A stretch of 46,717 bases of DNA, from assembly GCA_943332855.1 (NCBI GenBank), contig CALQRA010000008.1, positions 1 through 46,717 of the forward strand, in the 5' to 3' direction. Made by a program: the position numbers and the translations under genes. The notes beneath the pieces are model-generated. The model was not told where the DNA came from. It saw nothing but the letters and a program-made list of their open reading frames with translations, and did not search any database. Source of the DNA: Candidatus Kuenenia stuttgartensis. Lineage in GTDB: Bacteria > Planctomycetota > Planctomycetia > Pirellulales > UBA1268. Positions within the stretch are counted from its first letter, which is position 1. Each line of letters starts with the position of its first letter. This document shows, piece by piece, positions 1-7,045 of this stretch.

Positions 1-423
1 AAGGACGATGACGACTCCGATTCAGACGATGATTCAGACGATGATTCAGACGATGATTCAGACGATGATTCAGACGATGATTCAGACGATGATTCAGACG
101 AGGACGAGCCACCGGTGAAGAAGGGGGCGGGGGGCAAGAAGGCTGCCAAGCAGGCGGCGAAGAAAGTCGCCAAGGGGAAGAAGCCGTCCGACGAAGACGA
201 TGATTCAGACGATGACGCGGAATTGGCGGCGCTGCTCAAGAAGCTCGGCAGCGACGACGATGACGACGACAAGGATGACGACGACGACTCCGATTCAGCC
301 GACGAGCCGCCGGTGAAGAAGGGGGCGGGGGGCAACAAGGCTGCCAAAAAGGCGACGAAGAAAGTCGCCAAGAAGGCCGCCAAGAAGGGGGCCAAAAAGG
401 GAGCCCAGCGGAAGAAGCCTTGA
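1..423 (+). CDS. C-terminal part of an acidic/Lys-Ala-rich low-complexity protein (5' truncated by window)
   Basis: The frame is open from base 1 to the TGA at 421-423, so the start lies outside the window. The visible 140 residues alternate between acidic Asp/Ser runs (DSDD units) and basic Lys/Ala runs of the KKAAKKVAKKA kind. The basic block occurs twice, each time after a PPVKKGAGG sequence, so the tail is itself duplicated. Lys/Ala-rich tails like this are known from bacterial histone H1-like and other nucleic-acid-binding proteins. The acidic runs could neutralise or regulate such a tail. The N-terminal domain that would define the family is not visible, so DNA or RNA binding is inference from composition only. 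Confidence 0.7.
   Translation, partial: KDDDDSDSDDDSDDDSDDDSDDDSDDDSDDDSDEDEPPVKKGAGGKKAAKQAAKKVAKGKKPSDEDDDSDDDAELAALLKKLGSDDDDDDKDDDDDSDSADEPPVKKGAGGNKAAKKATKKVAKKAAKKGAKKGAQRKKP
19..102 (+). repeat. 12-bp tandem repeat, seven copies
   Basis: The unit GATTCAGACGAT is repeated head to tail six times exactly (19-90), and a seventh copy (91-102) differs at its last base. It is in frame with the open gene and encodes Asp-Ser-Asp-Asp each time. Exact identity at synonymous positions suggests recent expansion by slippage. Confidence 0.95.
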
Positions 424-430
424 GCCAATG

Positions 431-453
431 AGCGTGATGCTTTTGCTCACGCT
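431..453. terminator. stem-loop between convergent genes, possible bidirectional terminator
   Basis: AGCGTGA at 431-437 pairs exactly with TCACGCT at 447-453. The inner GC/GC pair and a TTTT loop tighten it, with one bulged T. It begins eight bases after one stop codon and lies about 35 bases before the other, between two converging genes. No U-tract follows on either strand, so intrinsic termination is not certain. Confidence 0.4.
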
Positions 454-487
454 GCGGCCGGATTGCCGCGCCGGGGGCTATCGCCGG

Positions 488-1456
488 CTACGGCGCTGGC
501 GCTGATGATGCGGTTTGGAGGGCCGGGTCGATGGTGAGATCGAGGTCGTGGCCGGCGGTGAGCGTGACGCGGCGGGTGATGGTCCACGGCCGGCCATGGA
601 TTTCGCTGACGACCGTGATGTCGTAGTCGTCCCATGATTCGCCATCGCGGAGGCTTTCGGTTTCAAACTCCCTGACCGTGCCGGCGGTGGTGGTCAATCG
701 GCCCTGCAGCCAAACCTTGGCGTTGGCCGGCACGCGCAGGGTAAGGTTTGTCGGTGTCGCGGCTGGCTTGATCTCCTCAAGCGGGGGCTTTGCTTCCGCC
801 GTAAACGACACCGTTTCCCGCTGCCCGACCGCGAGGGCGACGGTCTTGGTTTTTTCCGTCGGCTTGCCCTCCTTCTCGACCACCATCCGCACGACGTAGG
901 TGTGCTTTTTGTCGGTGGTCAAGCCGCGGGAGATGAAGTTTCGCACCGTGCCGGTTGTGGTCGTCTCCTTGCCGTTGATGAACACCTTTGCCTGCTCGGG
1001 CACCTCGACAACAAGCAGAGCCCCGTCGGCCGGTGCCGCGGCGGCGGCAGACGGGCCCCCAGCCGAGGCTGATGCCACGCCCGATCCTCCGGCCGACCCG
1101 TGCGATCCACCAGCCGAGCCGCCGGACGAACCACCGAAACTGCCCCCGCCAGACGATCCCCCAAAGCTGCCGCCCCCGGTAGATCCCCCAGCCGAACCGC
1201 CAGCCGAACCGCCAGCCGATCCGCCAGAGGAGCCTTGTCCGCTGGCCTGCTTCCCCCTCCTGCCACGGAGTGGCCCACCCCCGGCCTGGGGGCCTCCACA
1301 CGCACTGTCACTGCCGCCGGCGGAGCCTTGGGACGCCGCCGCGGGCGGGCCGCCTCGACCGGCATGCCAGCCTGCCTGTGCGGAGGAGGCTGCAAAGAAT
1401 GCGAGTGAGCCCATCAGGGCTGCAATCCGGAGCCATTGTCTCGGGCGATCCGTCAT
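488..1456 (-). CDS. secreted Gly/Ser-rich protein with two TIGR03000 domains
   Basis: The product has 322 residues. Residues 1-28 form a signal peptide (basic start, hydrophobic core at about 11-23, AQA-G cleavage site). Residues 70-130 are a flexible Gly/Ser linker made of GGS and GGSFGGSSGG units. Two similar beta-rich domains follow at about 147-219 and 237-310, each with the pattern VPxxAKVxxxGxxTTTxGTVRxF and ending in a VxLxxG strand. This matches the planctomycete-specific TIGR03000 domain, whose biochemical role is unknown. The protein is probably exported and may bind the cell surface. It is transcribed away from the T6SS genes, and functional linkage to them is not indicated. Confidence 0.85.
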   Translation of the reverse strand: MTDRPRQWLRIAALMGSLAFFAASSAQAGWHAGRGGPPAAASQGSAGGSDSACGGPQAGGGPLRGRRGKQASGQGSSGGSAGGSAGGSAGGSTGGGSFGGSSGGGSFGGSSGGSAGGSHGSAGGSGVASASAGGPSAAAAAPADGALLVVEVPEQAKVFINGKETTTTGTVRNFISRGLTTDKKHTYVVRMVVEKEGKPTEKTKTVALAVGQRETVSFTAEAKPPLEEIKPAATPTNLTLRVPANAKVWLQGRLTTTAGTVREFETESLRDGESWDDYDITVVSEIHGRPWTITRRVTLTAGHDLDLTIDPALQTASSAPAP

Positions 1457-1885
1457 CGGTCGATCCTCTCTTCCGTCATCATCTTCAAGGGGCCACGGAT
1501 GCCGCGTAAAAACCTCCCCATGAGCGTAGTTGCCGGGATCGGGAGATCAACCCGCCCTAGCCTGGGGTGGAAAGCCAGATCGCCCGCACCCGTTCCGAGG
1601 GCCCCATGCCGGCGTCGCGGCCACGCGGAATCCGCGGCATAAAGGCCATCTGCGGCGACTCACGCCCATTGGTTGCCCCAAGGGACGATTTTTGCTATCT
1701 AATTTGGATTGGGATAAGTGGCACGGGAACCAATGGCGCTGCGTGAGGGGACGCCCACGTGCTAGGCGGGACATCAGCGCTAGCGGGAGATCCCAGCCGA
1801 TGCGGAACGTGGCTGCCGTCAGGCATCTCCGCCCGGCCATCAAGCGATCGATCGACACAATCAATGAGAGGGGAGCGGTGAAACA
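1457..1885. promoter_or_regulatory. 429-bp divergent intergenic region upstream of the T6SS plus arm
   Basis: No gene is supported here. It must hold the promoters of the TIGR03000 gene (minus) and of the hcp-vgrG arm (plus). The most AT-rich stretch is at about 1688-1718, where TTGCTA (1692-1697) and GATAAG (1713-1718) are separated by 15 bases. That is a weak sigma70-like match with a short spacer. A GAGGGGAG ribosome site precedes the hcp start at 1886. Confidence 0.4.
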
Positions 1886-2377
1886 ATGGCTGGGTTTATG
1901 AAGATTGATAATTTGCCGGGCGATTCGCAAAATGAGACATTTAAGGACTACATCCGCATCGACAGCATGTCGTCGGAGATCACCCGGGAGATCCCTGAAT
2001 CGGCTCGCGGCAACCAGAGGGCAAAAGGACACACGATCCTGAATAACATCAGTGTCTCCAGGCAATTAGACAGGTCCTCGACGGGACTTCAGAAAAAGGT
2101 TGCCATCGGGGAAGTTATTCCTACGGTAATTATTGTTTTTGCAAATATGTACGGTAGTGGTGGCAAATACCAAGCGTACTTGACGTATACGCTCACAAAC
2201 GTCGTGCTGGCATCTTACAGCATCAGTTGCGACGCCGAAGGGGAGGATCTACCCAAGGAAGAGTTGACGCTTTCGTACACGAGAGCGGAATGGAAATACC
2301 AAGACTTCGATGAAAAGGGGAACACAGCATCGATTTATCCGGCTTCATACGACCTCACCACGGACACGGCGACGTGA
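1886..2377 (+). CDS. hcp: T6SS tube protein Hcp (TssD), paralogue 1
   Basis: This 163-residue protein should form the hexameric rings that stack into the inner T6SS tube and is ejected with the spike. It has the Hcp plan: an N-terminal FMKIDNLPGDS strand, a loop and then ISVSRQLDRSSTGL (about 55-68), a central VIPTVIIVF strand, a YQAYLTYTLTNVVLASYSIS hairpin, and a C-terminal LTLSYTRAEWKYQDFDEKG strand pair. The length is normal for Hcp. The ATG at 1886 is preceded by GAGGGGAG. It is the closest of the three paralogues to canonical Hcp, so it is the likely main tube subunit. GC content appears clearly lower than in the flanking genes. Confidence 0.85.
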   Translation: MAGFMKIDNLPGDSQNETFKDYIRIDSMSSEITREIPESARGNQRAKGHTILNNISVSRQLDRSSTGLQKKVAIGEVIPTVIIVFANMYGSGGKYQAYLTYTLTNVVLASYSISCDAEGEDLPKEELTLSYTRAEWKYQDFDEKGNTASIYPASYDLTTDTAT

Positions 2378-2434
2378 TCGAAGGTCGCCTCTTGATCCAC
2401 TTGAGTCTTCTAACCGGTTCTTCGGCACCGTATC

Positions 2435-2472
2435 GGGCGATTCCCGGGGCACGCTTGCCCCGGGAATCGCCC
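2435..2472. promoter_or_regulatory. perfect 16-bp inverted repeat between hcp1 and hcp2
   Basis: GGGCGATTCCCGGGGC (2435-2450) is followed by a 6-base loop and its exact reverse complement (2457-2472). In RNA this gives a 16-bp, very GC-rich hairpin. It lies in the 166-bp spacer between the first two Hcp genes. TTGG rather than a U-tract follows, so it is more likely an attenuator or an mRNA 3'-end stabiliser than a full terminator. Either role would let hcp1 be made in excess over the downstream genes. Confidence 0.75.
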
Positions 2473-2543
2473 TTGGCGATCGAGTCGTGAGTAAATGATC
2501 GCCATGGTCGGCCTGGTCGGCCCGGCTCGGAAGGTAGCGCACG

Positions 2544-3209
2544 ATGCTCTGCTTCGTGAAGTTTGACACATTCCAGGGGAGCTGCGACCACGACAAATAC
2601 GTGGGTTGGTCGACTGTGCACTCGTTTGACTTCTCCGTCGACTACGGATTCGATTCCGACCATGCTAAGGCTAAAACCAAGCTTCTCCGTGAGGCCGCCA
2701 AAACCGCACAGGAGGAGGACTCAAGGGAGGTAACGAATAAGCGCCCCGGCAACAGCGAGTCTTCGGACTCTCAACAAAAACATAAGAAACTGAAAAAACA
2801 ACCAAAATATGACAAGAATCAGGCGCGCGATTTCGCCCATCTGGTGCTGAAGCAACTCAAGCAACCGGAAGGGAAAGAGAGAGCGCAGTCTGTCTCCGTC
2901 GGGCTCAGCAAGGCGCTCGATGCGGTCACGGTCCAATTGCTCAGGCGAGCCTGGAGCCGGAGTGAGCTGTTTAAGACCGTAACACTCGATGTCTGTGGGG
3001 TTGGTGAGAAAGGGCTCGTGAAGGTCGTCACGATCGTGATGAAGGGCGTGAGTGTGCAATCCTGTTCGGTTGACGCCATAGCCTCGTTGGAGAGCGTCAA
3101 CCTGCAATTTCAGTCGATTGTCTTTTCTTATTACCCGGTCGATGCGCAGGGCAAAACGGTATATTCCAGCACCTGCCAAGTGGGTGTGACCAAGTCAAAG
3201 TCAACCTGA
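2544..3209 (+). CDS. Hcp-like protein (TssD paralogue 2) with charged insertion
   Basis: The product has 221 residues. The N-terminus (MLCFVKFDTFQGS...VHSFDFSVDYG) and C-terminal half (about 116-221, with VKVVTIVMKGVSVQSCSVD and VNLQFQSIVFSYYPVDAQGK) fit the Hcp barrel strands. Residues about 41-115 are a Lys/Glu/Ser/Gln-rich insertion predicted to be helical or disordered, where canonical Hcp has a short loop. The start has a GGAAGGT ribosome site. It may cap the tube, form a specialised ring or carry cargo by its insertion. The family assignment rests on strand pattern and neighbourhood. Confidence 0.65.
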   Translation: MLCFVKFDTFQGSCDHDKYVGWSTVHSFDFSVDYGFDSDHAKAKTKLLREAAKTAQEEDSREVTNKRPGNSESSDSQQKHKKLKKQPKYDKNQARDFAHLVLKQLKQPEGKERAQSVSVGLSKALDAVTVQLLRRAWSRSELFKTVTLDVCGVGEKGLVKVVTIVMKGVSVQSCSVDAIASLESVNLQFQSIVFSYYPVDAQGKTVYSSTCQVGVTKSKST

Positions 3210-3237
3210 TGCCGCGGCAGAGTTCGCGGGGGCCATC

Positions 3238-3807
3238 ATGCTCGCCTTCATGCAGATCAACGACAGTAGCAACAGACACATTCCCGGGGAGGCGACTGCC
3301 ACGGGGTACAACGGTTGGTGCGTCGTCGACAGTGTCAGCTATGCTGTGAGCGGAGATGACGGCGATAAGCTCAGCGGCGACGACGAAGTCTTCACGCTCA
3401 GCGTCGAAAAACAAGTCGACAGTGCCACGCATCGCATCATGGAATACGCCCTGACGAAGGCTGACAGCACCGTTGCTCACTTCAAGAGCGTTACCGTGGA
3501 GGTCGTGGGGGTCAATCAGAAGACTTCTGCGGGCAGTAACACCGTGGCGCAGCTCAGGACGGTTATCAAGATCGTGATGACCGATGTGTGGGTGACCAAA
3601 TGGGAGATTGCGGGGGAATCATCGTGGTCGGATGTGGACGATCAAGGGGTGCCCACGGAGTCGATGGATTTTCGTTTTTCCAAGGTCAGTGTTGTGTACA
3701 GTGACATGGTTTACGACCCTTCCGGAGCGGCGCAGTCGAAGGGGGCGTACGTCTTTGAGGCCAATGCCAGCGATCTTTCGGCAAAGTCGTCGTTGTTTAA
3801 GGCATAA
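3238..3807 (+). CDS. Hcp-like protein (TssD paralogue 3)
   Basis: This 189-residue protein shares its layout with the gene before it: MLAFMQINDS start, GWCVVDSVSYAVS strand, FTLSVEKQVDSATHRIMEYAL, SVTVEVVGVNQ, LRTVIKIVMTDVWVTKWEI, and a final MDFRFSKVSVVYSDMVYDPSG hairpin. It contains no large insertion. It lies 28 bp after hcp2 and 27 bp before vgrG, so it is translated in the same transcript. Its position next to VgrG suggests a ring adapted to meet the spike, which is inference. Confidence 0.65.
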   Translation: MLAFMQINDSSNRHIPGEATATGYNGWCVVDSVSYAVSGDDGDKLSGDDEVFTLSVEKQVDSATHRIMEYALTKADSTVAHFKSVTVEVVGVNQKTSAGSNTVAQLRTVIKIVMTDVWVTKWEIAGESSWSDVDDQGVPTESMDFRFSKVSVVYSDMVYDPSGAAQSKGAYVFEANASDLSAKSSLFKA

Positions 3808-3834
3808 GTGTGACAGGCTCCGGAGTCGTGGTCG

Positions 3835-5946
3835 ATGGGGCAGTACACACAGGATAACAAGCCTCTCGGCATCGAGACCCCGCTCGGCAAGGATATCCTG
3901 CTCCTCGAGGCGGTGCGGGGGACCGAAACACTCTCGCGCCCCTTCTCCTTCGAGCTCGACATGGTGTCGGAGGAGGCCTCCATCGACCCGTCGCGGATCG
4001 TGGGGAAGGAGGTGTCGTTTCGGATCAACAATGCCGACAACTCGCCGCGGTGGTTTCACGGCTGGGTGAAGCGACTGATTTTCCTTGGGGCAGGGGAGAA
4101 GCGATTCACCCGCTGGCGTGCGGAAATTGTCCCCGGGCTCTGGTTTCTCACGCTCACCAGCGACTGCCGGATCTGGCAGAGCCAGTCGTATGACCAGATC
4201 GTGGTGTCGCTCCTCCGGGATGACCACCAGAAATATGTCGCTGTCGAGAGTCGCCTCCAGGGGAGCTATGCCAAGCGTGATTACAGCGTGCAATATCGGG
4301 AGACAGACCTCGAGTTCGTCAGTCGCCTCCTCGAGCACGACGGCATCTTTTACTTCTTCAAGCACGCGCAGCAAACGTTGAAGATGACGATTGCCGATTC
4401 CCCTTCGGCTGTCGTTGATTGCGCCGATGCCACGATCGGGCCGGTGGAAGATTCCGACGACGCCCAACATGGCGGATTCTGGCTCACCTGGCACGATGAA
4501 TGGCAGACCCTCTCCGGCAAGGCCACGCAGAGAGATTGGAAGTTCCAGGAGCCTTCCACCGACCTGACTGCCAGCGTGAAGGGGGCCTCCTCCAACGGCT
4601 GGAAGACCGATCTCGAGGTGTTTGACTATCCCGGTGGCTACGAGACCAAGGATCAGGGAGGGGACGCGACCCGACGGTGGATGGAGCGCGAGGAAGTGGC
4701 CGCGCGCACCATCCGCGGGAGCAGCGCCTGCCGGAGTTTCTCTCCCGGCTACACCTTCACGAAAAAGGGGGAGGGCAAATACCTCCTCACGTCGGTGACC
4801 CATGCCGTCGACATCCGCGGGATCTACGAACGCGGTTCGCTCCGAGACGGGGCCAGCTACCGCAACACGTTTACCTGCATCCCGGCGGCTGTTCCCTTTC
4901 ATCCCCCCCGGGCGACACCGAAGCCGGCGCTCCACGGCCCGCAGACCGCGATCGTCGTCGGGACATCGGGCGAGGAGATCGACACTGATCAATATGGCCG
5001 GGTGAAGGTGCAGTTTCCCTGGGATCGGCGCGGGGAGAAGAACGAGAAGAGCTCCTGCTGGGTGCGCGTGGCGCAGCCTGTCGCCGGCAATGGCTGGGGG
5101 GGGCAGTTCATCCCCCGGATCGGGCAGGAGGTGGTGGTTTCTTTTTTGGAAGGGGATCCCGACCAGCCGCTGATCACCGGGGTGGTCTACAACGGGACCA
5201 ACAAGCTCCCCTTCCCTCTCCCCGACAACAAGACGCAAAGTGGCCTGCGGACGCGGAGCAGCAAGGCGGGGGGGGAGACGACCTTCCACGAGCTGCGCTT
5301 CGAGGACAAGAAGGATGCTGAGGAGATCTATTTCCATTCCGAGCGCGATTTCAAGCGGGTGGTCGAAAACAACGACAGCCTCGAGGTCGGGTTTACCAAG
5401 AAGGAAGACGGCAACCGCGACGTGAAAGTGTTTAATGATGCGACCGAGACGATCGGCTGCAGCGACGCCAAGGCGGGAAGCCGGACGGTGACGGTGTGGA
5501 AAAACGACATCACGACGGTGAAGACGGGCGATCAGTCGGTGACCATCGAGAAGGGCAATCAGACGGTGACGGTTGAAAAGGGGGACCAGACGATCTCTGT
5601 CGACACTGGCAACCAGACGGTGAAGATCGGAAAAGGGGATCAGATGATCACGATCTCCTCCGGCAAGCAGGCGGTGACGCTCGGCGGCGGCGATGCTTCG
5701 CTGCGGGTGAAGATGGGGGATCGGACGGTGAATGTCGATCTCGGCAAGTACGATGTCACCGCGATGAAGGAGATTGCCTTCAAAGTGGGGGCAAGCTCGA
5801 TCACGCTCGACCAGACGGGGGTGACCATCAAAGGGATGAACATCAGCATCGAGGGACAGATGAAGACCTCCGTGAAGGGATTGATGACGGAAGTAAAGGC
5901 CTCGGCGACGCTCCAAGCCGGCGGGGCGATCACGATGATCGGATGA
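3835..5946 (+). CDS. vgrG: T6SS spike protein VgrG (TssI)
   Basis: This 703-residue trimeric spike caps the Hcp tube. The N-terminal gp27-like region covers about 1-350. A gp5-type OB fold follows near 380-465, recognisable by DTDQYGRVKVQFPWDRRGE, SSCWVRVAQPVAGNGWGG and IPRIGQEVVVSFLEGDPDQPLITG. Residues about 563-643 are nine nonapeptide repeats with a G-D/N-Q core, expected to form the triple beta-helix needle. The protein ends soon afterwards (QAGGAITMIG) with no effector extension, so it is a structural VgrG. The PAAR gene downstream provides the tip. Confidence 0.95.
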   Translation: MGQYTQDNKPLGIETPLGKDILLLEAVRGTETLSRPFSFELDMVSEEASIDPSRIVGKEVSFRINNADNSPRWFHGWVKRLIFLGAGEKRFTRWRAEIVPGLWFLTLTSDCRIWQSQSYDQIVVSLLRDDHQKYVAVESRLQGSYAKRDYSVQYRETDLEFVSRLLEHDGIFYFFKHAQQTLKMTIADSPSAVVDCADATIGPVEDSDDAQHGGFWLTWHDEWQTLSGKATQRDWKFQEPSTDLTASVKGASSNGWKTDLEVFDYPGGYETKDQGGDATRRWMEREEVAARTIRGSSACRSFSPGYTFTKKGEGKYLLTSVTHAVDIRGIYERGSLRDGASYRNTFTCIPAAVPFHPPRATPKPALHGPQTAIVVGTSGEEIDTDQYGRVKVQFPWDRRGEKNEKSSCWVRVAQPVAGNGWGGQFIPRIGQEVVVSFLEGDPDQPLITGVVYNGTNKLPFPLPDNKTQSGLRTRSSKAGGETTFHELRFEDKKDAEEIYFHSERDFKRVVENNDSLEVGFTKKEDGNRDVKVFNDATETIGCSDAKAGSRTVTVWKNDITTVKTGDQSVTIEKGNQTVTVEKGDQTISVDTGNQTVKIGKGDQMITISSGKQAVTLGGGDASLRVKMGDRTVNVDLGKYDVTAMKEIAFKVGASSITLDQTGVTIKGMNISIEGQMKTSVKGLMTEVKASATLQAGGAITMIG
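5521..5763 (+). repeat. 27-nt coding repeats for the VgrG needle nonapeptides
   Basis: Nine successive units of nine residues occur (KTGDQSVTI, EKGNQTVTV, EKGDQTISV, DTGNQTVKI, GKGDQMITI and so on), with Gly at position 3 of each. The first five are most alike and the last four have diverged. This is the expected signature of a beta-helical spike. Confidence 0.85.
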
Positions 5947-5950
5947 GCCC

Positions 5951-6595
5951 ATGACTTTCCCCAAGCAACCATCCCCGTCGCAGTCGCCACTGCCGATCAA
6001 CCTCTTTGCCTCGGAGAGGGAGATCCGGGAGCGGTTAACGCTTGCTGATCTCGACGACGCTGCGATCGATGCGGTCGCCGCTGGCGGCACCGATCTTGTC
6101 GCTGCGGCGCGGGCCCTGACAGAGGCCGGCAACGGCGAGGCTGCGGTGACCGTCCTGGCCCAGGGGCTCAAGCGCCGGGCGGCGGTGTGGTGGGCCTGTG
6201 CCGTCGTTCGCCGGGAGCCCGCTCCCGAGGTGCCGCCAGCCGATTCCCCCCGCCTCGGGGCGGCGCGAGCGCGGGAGCAGCGGGCGCTTGAGGCCGCCGA
6301 GGCATGGGTCTTGAACCCGGGCGAGGCGGCGGCGCAGGCGGCCCATGACGCCTCCAGGGAGGCCTCCGGAACGCCGGCCGGCCTCGCGGCCCTAGCGGCC
6401 TTCCTCGGCGGAGAGAGCCTCGCTCCCCCGGGGGCGATGCCCGTCCCCCCCGCCGACCACCTCGCCGGCATCGCCGTCAGTGGCGCGATCCGGATCGCGG
6501 CGGTCCGTCATCGGCCGGAGAAGTCCGCGGCCACCCTTCGCGATTTTCTCGAGATTGGGCAGCGGATCGCAGACGGCACGGAGTCGTGGGAATGA
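5951..6595 (+). CDS. small Ala-rich protein between VgrG and PAAR, possible DUF6931-type
   Basis: The product has 214 residues and starts four bases after the vgrG stop. No signal peptide or membrane segment is visible. It is Ala-rich and helical, with a conserved-looking core AAVWWACAVVRR (about 76-87), an EAAEAWVLNPGEAAAQAA helix (about 113-130), and a C-terminal SGAIRIAAVRHRPEKSAATLRDFLEIGQRIA segment. The WWACA and HRPEKSAATLRDFLxxG features recall the DUF6931 family, which I associate with T6SS neighbourhoods. That match is from memory and not certain. Its place between spike and tip genes suggests an adaptor or chaperone loading the tip or cargo. Confidence 0.6.
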   Translation: MTFPKQPSPSQSPLPINLFASEREIRERLTLADLDDAAIDAVAAGGTDLVAAARALTEAGNGEAAVTVLAQGLKRRAAVWWACAVVRREPAPEVPPADSPRLGAARAREQRALEAAEAWVLNPGEAAAQAAHDASREASGTPAGLAALAAFLGGESLAPPGAMPVPPADHLAGIAVSGAIRIAAVRHRPEKSAATLRDFLEIGQRIADGTESWE

Positions 6596-6675
6596 TCACG
6601 CCGGCGCCCGGCCGTGCCCGAAAAAAATGGTAGCGTGATCTCGATGTCGAGCCCCGTCGGAAAAGGATTGCAGCC

Positions 6676-6963
6676 ATGGGACAACCCGCCGCCAGAGTCA
6701 GTGACATCCACGTCTGCCCGATGCTTACCGGGCCTGTGCCCCACGTCGGCGGGCCGATCGTGGTGGGGGCCTTCACCGTCCTCATCGGCGGTCTGCCGGC
6801 CGCGCGGCTCGGCGACATGTGTGTTTGCGTCGGGCCGCCGGCCACGGTGATCATGGGGTCGCCGAAAGTCTTGATCGGCGGGAAACCGGCGGCGCGGATG
6901 GGGGATCACACCGCCCATGGCGGCACGATCGCGATGGGCTGTTTCACCGTTCTCATCGGCTGA
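6676..6963 (+). CDS. PAAR-domain T6SS spike tip protein
   Basis: This 95-residue protein is a free-standing PAAR domain that sharpens the VgrG needle. Typical features are the start PAARVSDIHVCP, the repeated GGxxVLIGGxPAARxGDxxxC pattern (about 31-50 and 60-82) and DHTAHGGTIAMGC near the end, whose His and Cys residues would bind a metal ion. There is no N- or C-terminal extension, so no effector domain is attached. The start is preceded by AAAAGGA. It is the last gene of the plus arm. Confidence 0.93.
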   Translation: MGQPAARVSDIHVCPMLTGPVPHVGGPIVVGAFTVLIGGLPAARLGDMCVCVGPPATVIMGSPKVLIGGKPAARMGDHTAHGGTIAMGCFTVLIG

Positions 6964-7045
6964 CGATCAGCGGACTATTTTTGGGCAGGTTTCGGACAGG
7001 CGAATCGGCCTCGGGCGCTGTGCGGTCGCCGCGGATCGGCGCCGG
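6964..7045. other. 82-bp spacer between the two converging T6SS arms
   Basis: The plus arm ends at 6963 and the minus arm at 7046. No clear terminator hairpin with a T-run was found. A TATTTTTGGG stretch at about 6975 is the only AT-rich part. Confidence 0.5.

Noticed and set aside
19-102. CRISPR-like array
   Set aside because: The repeats are 12 bp, contiguous without spacers, and encode a DSDD protein repeat.
1721-1740. sigma54-type promoter (TGGCACG) before hcp1
   Set aside because: The -24 half matches, but no GC pair occurs at the required -12 distance; the bases there are AA.
3619-6471. 950-codon open frame antisense to vgrG and its neighbours
   Set aside because: It covers several well-supported plus-strand genes, has an Arg/Pro/His-rich shadow composition and no recognisable domain. 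Long antisense frames are expected in GC-rich DNA.
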